This document shows positions 36,499-44,220 of a stretch of DNA of 64,000 nt, piece by piece (position 1 is the stretch's first letter; each line of letters opens with the position of its first letter). The notes under the pieces were generated by a model that was not told where the DNA came from, made no database searches, and worked only from the letters and a program-made list of their open reading frames with translations. The position numbers were made by a program, and so were the translations under genes. The DNA lies in contig NC_008530.1 in NCBI RefSeq assembly GCF_000014425.1, positions 1,116,001 to 1,180,000 of the forward strand, read 5' to 3'. The stretch is from Lactobacillus gasseri ATCC 33323 = JCM 1131 (GTDB taxonomy: Bacteria > Bacillota > Bacilli > Lactobacillales > Lactobacillaceae).

Positions 36499-37443
36499 TT
36501 ACGCATCAATTAAAATCCAATTTTTATCTATTAAATTAGTATCATACCCATCATTATTCCATCTAGCTGGTGATACAACAATTTTATCTTTATACTCAGA
36601 TAAAAATTGACCCCACCATGAAAATGTTGAATTAGATAAAATAAAATGCTTACAACGTGACATTAATCTTAATGTTTCATAAACTGGCATTTCTTGAGAC
36701 ACAAAAATAACATTTTTATCAGTAAATTTAAGATTTTCTTTACACCATTCTATATCGTCAGAAAAGCAAAAATATACAGTATTTTCAAGTCTTTTTTTAT
36801 CAAAATATTTTTTGGCTCTTATATAATATTCAGGACTACAAACTCCATATTTTTTTGCGTTTTTATTATTAAAAAAGTCGCCACGTCTAACCGAAATACA
36901 AACTGAATTACAATTATCAATCTTTTCAAGAAGCGATTTGTTAAGGGAGCTAACTGGAGTAACTGGAATCAGTTCCTTTTGTAATTGTTCTTGAATTTCA
37001 TATATAAAATTTGATTCGCATATACCTGATACCAAAATTTTGTTATTTTTATAGGGATATATTTGATTAACCCCTTCTCTTACCCAATAAACCCCTAATT
37101 TATTTAACGTACGTTGACCAACTTCAGCCTTATCAGCTTGTTCCTGTCTACTTTTTTTCGTTAAGCTCTTAATCTGAATTGCTTTTAAACCAATCGCGAT
37201 CTTTTGAATGAAATTTGACTCATTTTTTAGGATAGTTCCCGATTTAGAATAATAACTGTATGGAACTGTTTTAAAATCTTTTAAATAGTCTATCCAACCA
37301 TTATTTTCATCTTTTTTTTCAAAAATTTTATTAAAATTTAAGCATAGTTTTTCTTTATTTCCAATTGCGAGCTGAATATATCTTGCTACGGCATAATGAA
37401 ATAATTGATTACCACACCGGCCATCCATTTCAACATATAACAT
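36499..37443 (-). CDS. Family 11 glycosyltransferase (alpha-1,2-fucosyltransferase-like)
   Basis: The 314-residue protein has GT11 hallmarks: the N-terminal MDGRCGNQLFHYAVARYI, the donor-binding ISVRRGDFFNN (H/R-x-R-x-G-D/N type) and the C-terminal FILSNSTFSWWGQFL. Characterised members transfer fucose or, in some EPS loci, other sugars. No GDP-fucose genes are in the window, so the donor here is uncertain. Codons are AT-rich like the adjacent transferases. Confidence 0.87.
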   Translation of the reverse strand: MLYVEMDGRCGNQLFHYAVARYIQLAIGNKEKLCLNFNKIFEKKDENNGWIDYLKDFKTVPYSYYSKSGTILKNESNFIQKIAIGLKAIQIKSLTKKSRQEQADKAEVGQRTLNKLGVYWVREGVNQIYPYKNNKILVSGICESNFIYEIQEQLQKELIPVTPVSSLNKSLLEKIDNCNSVCISVRRGDFFNNKNAKKYGVCSPEYYIRAKKYFDKKRLENTVYFCFSDDIEWCKENLKFTDKNVIFVSQEMPVYETLRLMSRCKHFILSNSTFSWWGQFLSEYKDKIVVSPARWNNDGYDTNLIDKNWILIDA

Positions 37444-37471
37444 ATTATTATCCTCTTCTAATTGAAATGAT

Positions 37472-38197
37472 TTATTCGTACAATTTACGTTTTAGGATTT
37501 TATACTTAACAAATTCCTTAAATGGTATAAGACGATACTTTAATTTTTTTATGAATTTTGAGCCTTTATACCAACTAGAAGCATATAAATGAATACCATG
37601 AGTATTTTGTGTCATTATTATTTTTTCCGTTCCCATTTTCTTGGGAGAAAAGTAATCTGAAGGATAAATAATAAAATCTCCTACCCTTTGTAATTCATTA
37701 CGTTTATAGTCCAATCCGTGTTTTTCTAATAGTTGCGTAGTTATTTTTACACAAATTTCTGGATTAAAATTATTATCACTATCTAGAAAAGAGTGAGTAT
37801 TATAATAATCTATATTTTCTTTCAAAAAATGATTGCCTTTTTCACTAGCAAAACCTACACCAGTATTAACTCGACCTTTTTTCTCAAAAGACATAAAATT
37901 ACCTTTTTCAACAAGATCATCGATTGGCTTAATCAATTCTACATCGGTATCCATATAGACACCACCTTCGTTATAAAGAACATCTAATCGAACATAATCA
38001 GTTAAGAAAGCATACTTTTTGCTGTTATAAGCTAATTGCGTATACTTAGTTTTATTTACATCATAATTTGATTCATTCCACTCTTTTATTTCATAATCTG
38101 GACAATATTTTTTCCAAGATTCTATACAATCCTGAATCACTTTCGGTTTTGGATTATTTCCAAACCAACAATAATGTATCACTTTTGGTATTGACAT
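37472..38197 (-). CDS. Family 32 glycosyltransferase (Gly_transf_sug, D-x-D type)
   Basis: The 241-residue protein starts IPKVIHYCWFGNNPKPKVI and has YVRLDVLYNEGGVYMDTDVEL (D-x-D), the signature of GT32/OCH1-like capsular transferases. It is likely a cytoplasmic enzyme adding the third or a later sugar. Its ATG directly follows the stop of the Alg13-like gene, with GGAGAAG as ribosome site. Confidence 0.92.
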   Translation of the reverse strand: MSIPKVIHYCWFGNNPKPKVIQDCIESWKKYCPDYEIKEWNESNYDVNKTKYTQLAYNSKKYAFLTDYVRLDVLYNEGGVYMDTDVELIKPIDDLVEKGNFMSFEKKGRVNTGVGFASEKGNHFLKENIDYYNTHSFLDSDNNFNPEICVKITTQLLEKHGLDYKRNELQRVGDFIIYPSDYFSPKKMGTEKIIMTQNTHGIHLYASSWYKGSKFIKKLKYRLIPFKEFVKYKILKRKLYE

Positions 38198-38698
38198 TTA
38201 CTTCTCCACTAATTCATCAACAATATGTTCTAAATGCTCATTAAATTGCTTGTTATTACTGGTTTCACCAGAGTTTTTAGTTTTCACAACTTTATCGTAG
38301 TTTTTAATTGTATTAGCAAGCTGATCTATATCATAAACAGGAATTATATTATTCATTCTTTTATCAATTAATTCGGTGAAATCAACCTGATGATTATTTA
38401 CGTGTTCATGATATTTTTCTTGTCTTGGAACAACAATTGGAACTTTTCCAAATTGAAGTGCTTCAATAAAACTTGAGGGGCCACCGTGAGTAATTACAAT
38501 ACGTGCTTCTTTTAAAGTATTTTGCATTTCTTCAAAAGACATCATTTTATGATTATCGCAATGAACTGGTTGATACGTACTAAACCCAGTTTGAATAACT
38601 ACTTTTTCTTTGATCTTGCCGTCAGCTACTAAATCATCTATTTTTTTTACTAAACGATTAAAGGGCTGCTCATGTGTTCCTACAGTAACAAAAATCAT
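38198..38698 (-). CDS. Alg13-like glycosyltransferase catalytic subunit (PssE / Cps14G type)
   Basis: This 166-residue protein corresponds to the C-terminal GT28 domain alone: MIFVTVGTHEQPFNRLVKKID and IVITHGGPSSFIEALQFGKVPIVVPR. In pneumococcal type 14 and lactic acid bacterial EPS, such a protein acts with an Alg14-like partner to add the second sugar (often beta-1,4-galactose). The partner is encoded just upstream (38708-39157). Confidence 0.93.
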   Translation of the reverse strand: MIFVTVGTHEQPFNRLVKKIDDLVADGKIKEKVVIQTGFSTYQPVHCDNHKMMSFEEMQNTLKEARIVITHGGPSSFIEALQFGKVPIVVPRQEKYHEHVNNHQVDFTELIDKRMNNIIPVYDIDQLANTIKNYDKVVKTKNSGETSNNKQFNEHLEHIVDELVEK

Positions 38699-38707
38699 TC
38701 TATCACC

Positions 38708-39157
38708 TTAAAAAATACTTCCTAAATTAATTGCTTTAGGATAAACTTTCTTCATTTCTTCCCATTCAACAATAAACTTATCTGTTATAGGATACACAAG
38801 TTTTCCTGTAATTGTTGGTTTATCATATCTATCAAAAACTTCAATGTAAACGGTTTTTGCTCCCATCAATTTTCCGATATAAAAAAATGGAACTGCTACT
38901 GCAGCCCCACTAGAAATAATTACATCAGGACGTTCTTTACGGAGCACTTTAATTGCTAAAAAAGTATTACGAATCAAGTTTTTCAAATTACGATTTGTTG
39001 GATAGTGACACCCATACATTTTCTCTCCTTTGAGTTTACTTCTTGCATCTTCTTTATCAAAAGTAACCCAAAATCTATCTTTATTCTGCCAAAATGGTTT
39101 TAACATATAAAGATGAGTTAAATGTCCACCACTAGAACCAACTAAACAAACTTTCAT
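38708..39157 (-). CDS. Alg14-like partner subunit (PssD / Cps14F type)
   Basis: A 149-residue protein with KVCLVGSSGGHLTHLYMLKPFW and DVIISSGAAVAVPFFYIGKLMG, the Alg14/PssD pattern. It anchors and enhances the Alg13-like subunit at the membrane. AGGAGAAAAG precedes the ATG, and the gene lies 17 bases after the priming transferase. The Alg14-Alg13 order is conserved in EPS operons. Confidence 0.93.
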   Translation of the reverse strand: MKVCLVGSSGGHLTHLYMLKPFWQNKDRFWVTFDKEDARSKLKGEKMYGCHYPTNRNLKNLIRNTFLAIKVLRKERPDVIISSGAAVAVPFFYIGKLMGAKTVYIEVFDRYDKPTITGKLVYPITDKFIVEWEEMKKVYPKAINLGSIF

Positions 39158-39174
39158 ACTTTTAACTTTTCTCC

Positions 39175-39834
39175 TTAATACGCACTATTCGGATGAATTA
39201 CAACACCTACAGTCTTCAATAAAATCTTAAAATCAAACCATAAGCTACTATTATTAATATACTCAAGGTCTAATTCTACCATTTCATCAAAGTCTGCGTC
39301 ATTACGCTTAGTTACTTGCCATAAACCAGTACACCCTGGTGTAACAGTCAAACGTAATTTATCATAATCAGTATAATCAGCTACCTCGATCGGTAGAGGC
39401 GGACGTGGCCCAACTAAAGACATATCGCCCTTCAAGACATTCCATAGCTGAGGTAATTCATCTAAGCTATATTTTCTTATTACATGACCAACCTTGGTTA
39501 CCCGGGGGTCATCTTTAATTTTAAACATAGCCCCATCAATCTCATTTTGTTCTTCTAATTGTTCCACCATCTTATCAGCATTAACAATCATAGAACGGAA
39601 CTTCCACATTTTGAAAGGCTTCTCATCTTTTCCAATTCGCTCTTGCGAATAAAAAGCTGGTCCTCCATCTTCTTTTTTAATTAAAATAATTAATACTAAA
39701 AAAAGTGGCGATAACAATATCAAAGCTATTCTACTAGCTAAAACATCAAATCCACGTTTAATAGTACGATAGCCCATACGTCCATTGACTTTTGACGGAT
39801 CTAGTTTTATTTTTTTAACCTCTTGTGCCATCAT
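39175..39834 (-). CDS. epsE: Undecaprenyl-phosphate sugar phosphotransferase (priming enzyme EpsE)
   Basis: This enzyme starts each repeat unit by moving sugar-1-phosphate to undecaprenyl phosphate. The 219-residue short form has one transmembrane helix (about 34-48, RIALILLSPLFLVLIILI) and the catalytic domain with GGPAFYSQERIG, FKMWKFRSM, SLDELPQLWNVLKGDMSLVG and GPRPPLP. The large N-terminal multi-helix domain of the WbaP type is missing, as is normal for lactobacilli. Likely donor is UDP-glucose or UDP-galactose. Confidence 0.94.
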   Translation of the reverse strand: MMAQEVKKIKLDPSKVNGRMGYRTIKRGFDVLASRIALILLSPLFLVLIILIKKEDGGPAFYSQERIGKDEKPFKMWKFRSMIVNADKMVEQLEEQNEIDGAMFKIKDDPRVTKVGHVIRKYSLDELPQLWNVLKGDMSLVGPRPPLPIEVADYTDYDKLRLTVTPGCTGLWQVTKRNDADFDEMVELDLEYINNSSLWFDFKILLKTVGVVIHPNSAY

Positions 39835-39857
39835 TTAAAACTCTATCCCCCAATAAA

Positions 39858-40628
39858 TTAAAATAACCAAAATCTTTTCTTTTTCTTTAATGGTCTCCAA
39901 TTTAAGTTAACATTATCATAATTAATAATGTTTCGCGCATTTTGCTTAAAGCTATTAGCAACATCCAACCCTTGCGTCTTTTCTAGTTTCTCATAAGCGT
40001 CATGCATCCGACTTTCTCGTTTTGGCAATGTATGGGCATCTGAAGCAAAAGTTGCTACTTGTCCTGCTTCTACAAATCTATCCGCTAATTTTTCGATTTC
40101 TTTACCGAATACTCCCACATACGAACTAGCTGTGATTTGTGTTAAACATCCTTGTTCAATAAATTCTTGTAATCTTTCAGGATGGGCTAAGATTCCTGAA
40201 TTTCTTTCAGGATGAACAATAATTGGTGTAATCCCGCGTCCAAGCAACTTAAAAGTCATATCCTTAGCATAAGTTGGTACATCTTCACTTGGAAACTCCA
40301 ATAACATATATCTGCCATCTTCATCACAAAAAAGAATATCATCATCGTCTAAGGCTTGAGGTAAATTACCATTTAAACGAACTTCTTGACTAGGAAAAAT
40401 AGTTAAAGGAATATTATTTTCTTTTAACGCTTTCTGAAAATCAGCAGTTTCTTTTATAACATCTTTTTTATGATTTAGGTATTTTCCATTTAAAGTATGT
40501 GGCGTCATCAGCGCATGGGTAATTCCATCTGCTACTGCTGCCTCTGCTAACCCTAAAGATGAATCTAAATCAGGAGATCCATCATCAATACCTGGCAAAA
40601 TATGTGAGTGAATATCAACTAATACCAT
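39858..40628 (-). CDS. epsD: Tyrosine-protein phosphatase, PHP type (EpsD / CpsB)
   Basis: A manganese-dependent PHP-domain phosphatase (256 residues) that removes phosphate from the tyrosine cluster of the EpsC kinase. Metal ligands are visible in VDIHSHILPGIDDG (H7, H9), LMTPH, VHPERN and FASDAHT. It follows the kinase gene by 5 bases in the usual Wzz-kinase-phosphatase order. Confidence 0.95.
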   Translation of the reverse strand: MVLVDIHSHILPGIDDGSPDLDSSLGLAEAAVADGITHALMTPHTLNGKYLNHKKDVIKETADFQKALKENNIPLTIFPSQEVRLNGNLPQALDDDDILFCDEDGRYMLLEFPSEDVPTYAKDMTFKLLGRGITPIIVHPERNSGILAHPERLQEFIEQGCLTQITASSYVGVFGKEIEKLADRFVEAGQVATFASDAHTLPKRESRMHDAYEKLEKTQGLDVANSFKQNARNIINYDNVNLNWRPLKKKKRFWLF

Positions 40629-40633
40629 TTTAT

Positions 40634-41407
40634 TTATTTCGATTCTCCATCTTTTTGTTGACCGTATCCATAGCCATATCCGTAACCGTATCCATAACCA
40701 TAACCATAACCATCTGGACCAGTTCGTACGTCATTCATCACATATCCTAAAACGTGCGTCTTAGTTAACTTAAGCATTTCTAATGCACGTTCAACACCCG
40801 CTTTTTGGGTAATCCCTTGACGAACTACAAGAACCACGCCATCCATTTCACCAGCTAAAATCTGTGTATCAGAAACTTCAAGTATAGGGGCTAAGTCCAA
40901 TACAACTAAGTCATAGTGTTCTTTCACCATATTTAAAAATGCACGCATTCTGTTAGAACCCAATAATTGTGCTGGGTTAGGTGGAATCGGTCCAGCTGGC
41001 ATAACTGAAAGATTTGGAATAATATCTTCTTTTACAATATCCGCCATGTCAACTTCATTAGAATGTGAAGTTAAAATTGTTGTCAACCCTACTCGATTAG
41101 GAATATCAAAGGTTTGATGTAGTGTAGGTCTGTGGAGGTCAGCGTCAATCAATAATACTTTCTTACCTGCCTGAGCCATAGTTACAGCAGTATTAACAGT
41201 AACAGTCGATTTACCTTCACTAATATTAGCAGACGTAAAGGCCAAAGCCTTAATTTGATGATCGACACTTGTAAAATCAATATTTGTCTTCACAGTTCTA
41301 AACTGCTCACTAACTGGATTTTGTGGTTTAGCTACAGTGATTAACTTAGCACCATACTGCATAGTCTCATCAGTACCACGTTTTTTACGTCTATTAAACA
41401 ATCCCAT
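40634..41407 (-). CDS. epsC: Tyrosine-protein kinase of EPS synthesis (EpsC / CpsD, BY-kinase)
   Basis: This 257-residue BY-kinase has Walker A SANISEGKS (59-67), Walker A' VLLIDADLHRP and Walker B VVLDLAP. Autophosphorylation occurs on a C-terminal tyrosine cluster, here eight Gly-Tyr repeats (DNA 40662-40713). It works with the membrane protein EpsB, which supplies the activating cytoplasmic tail, to control chain length. The hexanucleotide-like repeat coding for Gly-Tyr may vary in copy number between strains. Confidence 0.96.
   Translation of the reverse strand: MGLFNRRKKRGTDETMQYGAKLITVAKPQNPVSEQFRTVKTNIDFTSVDHQIKALAFTSANISEGKSTVTVNTAVTMAQAGKKVLLIDADLHRPTLHQTFDIPNRVGLTTILTSHSNEVDMADIVKEDIIPNLSVMPAGPIPPNPAQLLGSNRMRAFLNMVKEHYDLVVLDLAPILEVSDTQILAGEMDGVVLVVRQGITQKAGVERALEMLKLTKTHVLGYVMNDVRTGPDGYGYGYGYGYGYGYGYGQQKDGESK
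40662..40713 (-). repeat. Tandem 6-base repeat encoding (Gly-Tyr)8 in EpsC
   Basis: Eight units of the form CCRTAN/CCATAT on the plus strand encode eight Gly-Tyr pairs followed by Gly-Gln. The units differ at the third codon position, so the array is imperfect at DNA level. Confidence 0.85.
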
Positions 41408-41417
41408 TTATACGCTC

Positions 41418-42278
41418 CTATACTCGTTTCTTTTTATCAGAATCATTATTATTGTTAATACTAAACTTATTAGATAAGTGAAAGTGTGATACATGACCTA
41501 AATTAGTTAATCCCAATTCTTTAGTCAAGTAATCATCATCTCTTACCGTAGTATTAAATGAATCGCGTAAAACAATTAACGCAATACTAATAATTAAACC
41601 AAGTACAATTCCTGCTAAAGTAAATAAACTAGTTTTAGGGAATGTTTTTGCACCAATTGCAGCGGGGGAAACAATAGTAACATTATTAACGTTCATAATT
41701 GTTTTGATCTTACCTTTAAAAGTTTGAGCCACTGCATTAGCAATTGCTTGAGCTTTTTCAGGATCGTTACTTTTGGCACTAATAGTAAATACTTGAGAAT
41801 TTTGTTGAGTAGTTACAGAAATTGATTTTTGCATTTCTTTAGCGCTAACGTTATAACCCCGACCTGCTCTTCTAATTACTGCTGGTTTTGCTGGGCTAAC
41901 TAACTTCTTAGTACCATCAGCTAAAGTCTTATACTTAGCCTTTTTAGCAGGCTTTACTACTTCAGTAGGATTCTTGATCCATTTAGAAGCGTCTTTCAAA
42001 ATAACAGGACTAGTAACAATATCTTTATAAGTATTAATTACTTGTACATCAGCCTGTTGTGCAGTCAATGCCTGACCAGCATCTACTGGATTACGTTTCT
42101 GGTTAACTAAGATCTGAGTAGTTGAAGTATATTTAGGTTCAACCACAAAAGCAGCTAGAATAAAACCAACTGCTCCTAAACCAATTGCCCATAAAATAAT
42201 AGACCAGATATGTGCTCGAAGGAGCATCCATAATCTACGTAAATCGATTGTATTTTCAGTCTTTGTACTGTTTTCCAC
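41418..42278 (-). CDS. epsB: EPS chain-length regulator / kinase activator (EpsB, Wzz family)
   Basis: A 286-residue Wzz/CpsC protein. The N-terminal helix at about 16-45 (LLRAHIWSIILWAIGLGAVG) and a second helix at about 220-242 (LFTLAGIVLGLIISIALIVL) flank an extracellular loop with YTSTTQILVNQ. The cytoplasmic tail after the second helix is expected to bind and activate EpsC. A conserved proline before the second helix is present (AIGAKTFPKTSLF). It lies 10 bases upstream of epsC. Confidence 0.94.
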   Translation of the reverse strand: MENSTKTENTIDLRRLWMLLRAHIWSIILWAIGLGAVGFILAAFVVEPKYTSTTQILVNQKRNPVDAGQALTAQQADVQVINTYKDIVTSPVILKDASKWIKNPTEVVKPAKKAKYKTLADGTKKLVSPAKPAVIRRAGRGYNVSAKEMQKSISVTTQQNSQVFTISAKSNDPEKAQAIANAVAQTFKGKIKTIMNVNNVTIVSPAAIGAKTFPKTSLFTLAGIVLGLIISIALIVLRDSFNTTVRDDDYLTKELGLTNLGHVSHFHLSNKFSINNNNDSDKKKRV

Positions 42279-42284
42279 TTTTTC

Positions 42285-43289
42285 CTATTCTCCTGTCTTC
42301 AAGGTTTCCGGCTTAAGCCCTAAGGCAGCACGTAACTTATTACTAATTCTTTGACACTCTGATCGACTGACTGATTCATAGGCAACGCCATTCTCCCAGT
42401 CGCCTTGTCCATGAGCATAATCAGTAGTTACATTATCAGTTGCATGACGATAATTCTGAGCTAAAGCAATCATATTGTCAAAAGTTAAATTCGTCATGGT
42501 TTGCTTAGAGATTGAGTTCAAGAAAGGTTGGTTTACAACTGTCTTGTAAGAAATGGAACTCTTTAATAATGCCATAATTACAAGCCTTTGTCTCTCTTGA
42601 CGCCCATAATCTCCTCGAGGATCGTCATAACGCATTCTACTAAATGCCAAAGCCTTCTTCCCATTCATGTGATAAGTTGCGCCCTTAGTAAAATGATAGC
42701 CTTCATAATCAAACGTTAATGGCGACTTGACTGTCACTCCTCCAACTTGATCAATAGCCTTCTCTAATCCGCCCATGTTTACCATTACATAAGCATCAGT
42801 TGGAATATTAAAGTACTTCTTGATCGTCTTAACAGTCTCATCTACACCGCCATAAGTATAAGCTGAATTAATCTTGGCTGGTGAATAGTCTGGATAATCC
42901 GGCAAGTTAACCTTCATGTCTCGAGGTAAGCTAACAACTGTTGACTTATTAGTCTTAGGGTTAATAACCATCATCATAATGGTATCAGTTCTACCCTTGT
43001 AAGAACGACCAAATTCACCTGTATCTGTTCCCAGCAAAAGCAAGCTCATTGGCTTTTTGTCCTTAAGAGTGTCGCTAACCTTCCGATCACTAATCTCGTT
43101 ACTCATCGGATTATACATATTGTTAGTGGCAACATGGATATTGTGCCAAGCGATAATAACCGCAATGATATCTACCACAAGGAAGACACCTAATACAATC
43201 CAAAAGATACGCCAAAACTTTTTACGTCGATGATGACGGTGATGATGTGAGCGATGCTTTATTTGATTATCACTATTATTATGATCCAT
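42285..43289 (-). CDS. epsA: LytR-CpsA-Psr (LCP) family protein EpsA
   Basis: The 334-residue protein has a very basic, His-rich cytoplasmic start (KHRSHHHRHHRRKK), one transmembrane helix (about 28-47) and an extracellular LCP domain with LLLLGTDTGEFGRSYKGRTDTIMMM, VVSLPRDMKVNLPDYP and SRMRYDDPRGDYGRQERQRLV, which hold the key Arg and Asp residues. LCP proteins transfer undecaprenyl-linked polymers to peptidoglycan. It is the first gene of the EPS operon, behind a promoter with 11-base direct repeats. Confidence 0.95.
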   Translation of the reverse strand: MDHNNSDNQIKHRSHHHRHHRRKKFWRIFWIVLGVFLVVDIIAVIIAWHNIHVATNNMYNPMSNEISDRKVSDTLKDKKPMSLLLLGTDTGEFGRSYKGRTDTIMMMVINPKTNKSTVVSLPRDMKVNLPDYPDYSPAKINSAYTYGGVDETVKTIKKYFNIPTDAYVMVNMGGLEKAIDQVGGVTVKSPLTFDYEGYHFTKGATYHMNGKKALAFSRMRYDDPRGDYGRQERQRLVIMALLKSSISYKTVVNQPFLNSISKQTMTNLTFDNMIALAQNYRHATDNVTTDYAHGQGDWENGVAYESVSRSECQRISNKLRAALGLKPETLKTGE

Positions 43290-43335
43290 TTTATTCCTCT
43301 TTTATTTTTTGCTTTTTTTAGTAATACTAAAAATC

Positions 43336-43373
43336 ATTATACAAAAAATATTTGAAAATTCATAGAAAATTCA
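43336..43373 (-). promoter_or_regulatory. EPS operon promoter with direct repeats
   Basis: A -10 box TATAAT (43341-43336) lies 47 bases before epsA. At the -35 position there is no TTGACA; instead TGAATTTTC occurs twice with an 11-base period (43373-43365 and 43362-43354). Direct repeats with an 11-base period next to a poor -35 are typical sites for OmpR/PhoB-type response regulators. The regulator is not in this window. Confidence 0.5.
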
Positions 43374-43537
43374 CAATTAGCATAAAAAAACACTTTTATT
43401 AAATCAAAAGTATGCCCCAAATAGCTATCTAACCATCTTCACGCCTATAAGTATACTTTCACCCCCCCCATAAAATCAATATGAATTCGTTTAAAAACTC
43501 ATTATGTTATTTATTTAAGAGAGGATCTTACTTATCT

Positions 43538-44014
43538 TTACAGTGATTTTCGTAATTTTAAAAGCAGATCTTTTTTCACTCTCTGCAATGTTCTTCTGGA
43601 GCATCCCGCCCGCTCAACCAATCTAGAAATTTCTCTTTGCGCCAGCAAATGCTCAAAAAACAAAAGTCGCTCAATCTTGTTTAACTTCTTAACTTCATCT
43701 TTTAAAACAACTAAGCTATCCCAGTCAACTTCAAGCCTTGAAAAATCTTGTGCGTTATCTATTTCTTGATTTTTCTCTTCTCGGCGCTGAATCTTTCTTA
43801 GTTCATCTAGCGTATGCCAAAGAATCTTTTTAAAAGCTAGCTTATCAATATTTTGACCTTGACTTTCTTCAATCATCCCCGCATAAATCAAAACACCATC
43901 TTGAAACAAATCAGCATAGTCTTGATAATCTCGCCTTACGCCAGCTGCCTTAATTGCTCCACCAACTAAACGTCGATTTTCCCAGGCTTTAATAAAACTT
44001 TCTTCTCTAATCAT
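43538..44014 (-). CDS. Sigma-70 family sigma factor, ComX/SigH-like
   Basis: The 158-residue protein fits small alternative sigma factors. A region 2-like N-terminal half (DLFQDGVLIYAGMIEESQ, LAFKKILWHTLDELRKIQRREEK) is followed by a region 4 helix-turn-helix (LLAQREISRLVERAGCSRRTLQRVKKDLL). In lactobacilli and streptococci such proteins are annotated ComX/SigH and direct competence genes. AAGGAA is 9 bases before the ATG. A 14-bp palindrome overlaps the predicted transcription start. It lies upstream of the EPS operon but about 250 bases away with its own signals. Confidence 0.8.
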   Translation of the reverse strand: MIREESFIKAWENRRLVGGAIKAAGVRRDYQDYADLFQDGVLIYAGMIEESQGQNIDKLAFKKILWHTLDELRKIQRREEKNQEIDNAQDFSRLEVDWDSLVVLKDEVKKLNKIERLLFFEHLLAQREISRLVERAGCSRRTLQRVKKDLLLKLRKSL

Positions 44015-44037
44015 GTGACCATTCCTTTAAGTAATGT

Positions 44038-44065
44038 CACAAGCGCTTGTGCATTGAGCATCATA
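44038..44065 (-). promoter_or_regulatory. Promoter and palindromic operator of the ComX-like sigma gene
   Basis: TATGAT (44065-44060) is a -10 candidate, with TTTTGA 17 bases or TTGATA 15 bases upstream. Immediately after it is the perfect 14-bp palindrome CACAAGCGCTTGTG (44051-44038), which would cover about +2 to +15. Its core AAGCGCTT resembles a catabolite-responsive element, but the flanks do not match. Confidence 0.45.
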
Positions 44066-44195
44066 TCAAGAACAAAGTCTTATCAAAATCCAAGAGCTAG
44101 ACGGTACAACACCATGCCAATTCTAACTTTCTATCTGTTCTTCACTAACTACTTTCCCTCAACTTCACTCTTTAGCTTATCGATTTCTGGTAAAG

Positions 44196-44220
44196 AAAAA
44201 ACACGCCAAAATAGCGTGTT
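44196..44220 (-). terminator. Terminator after the ComK-like gene
   Basis: AACACGC pairs with GCGTGTT around a 7-base loop, followed by TTTT on the minus strand; the stem overlaps the stop codon of the upstream gene. Confidence 0.75.

Noticed and set aside
38198..39157. The two short glycosyltransferase genes as a broken single gene
   Set aside because: Separate Alg14-like and Alg13-like proteins are the normal arrangement in EPS loci, each with its own start and ribosome site.
43464..43473. Run of eight C residues upstream of the EPS operon as a phase-variable tract
   Set aside because: It lies outside any gene and upstream of the identified promoter; there is no evidence that its length affects anything.
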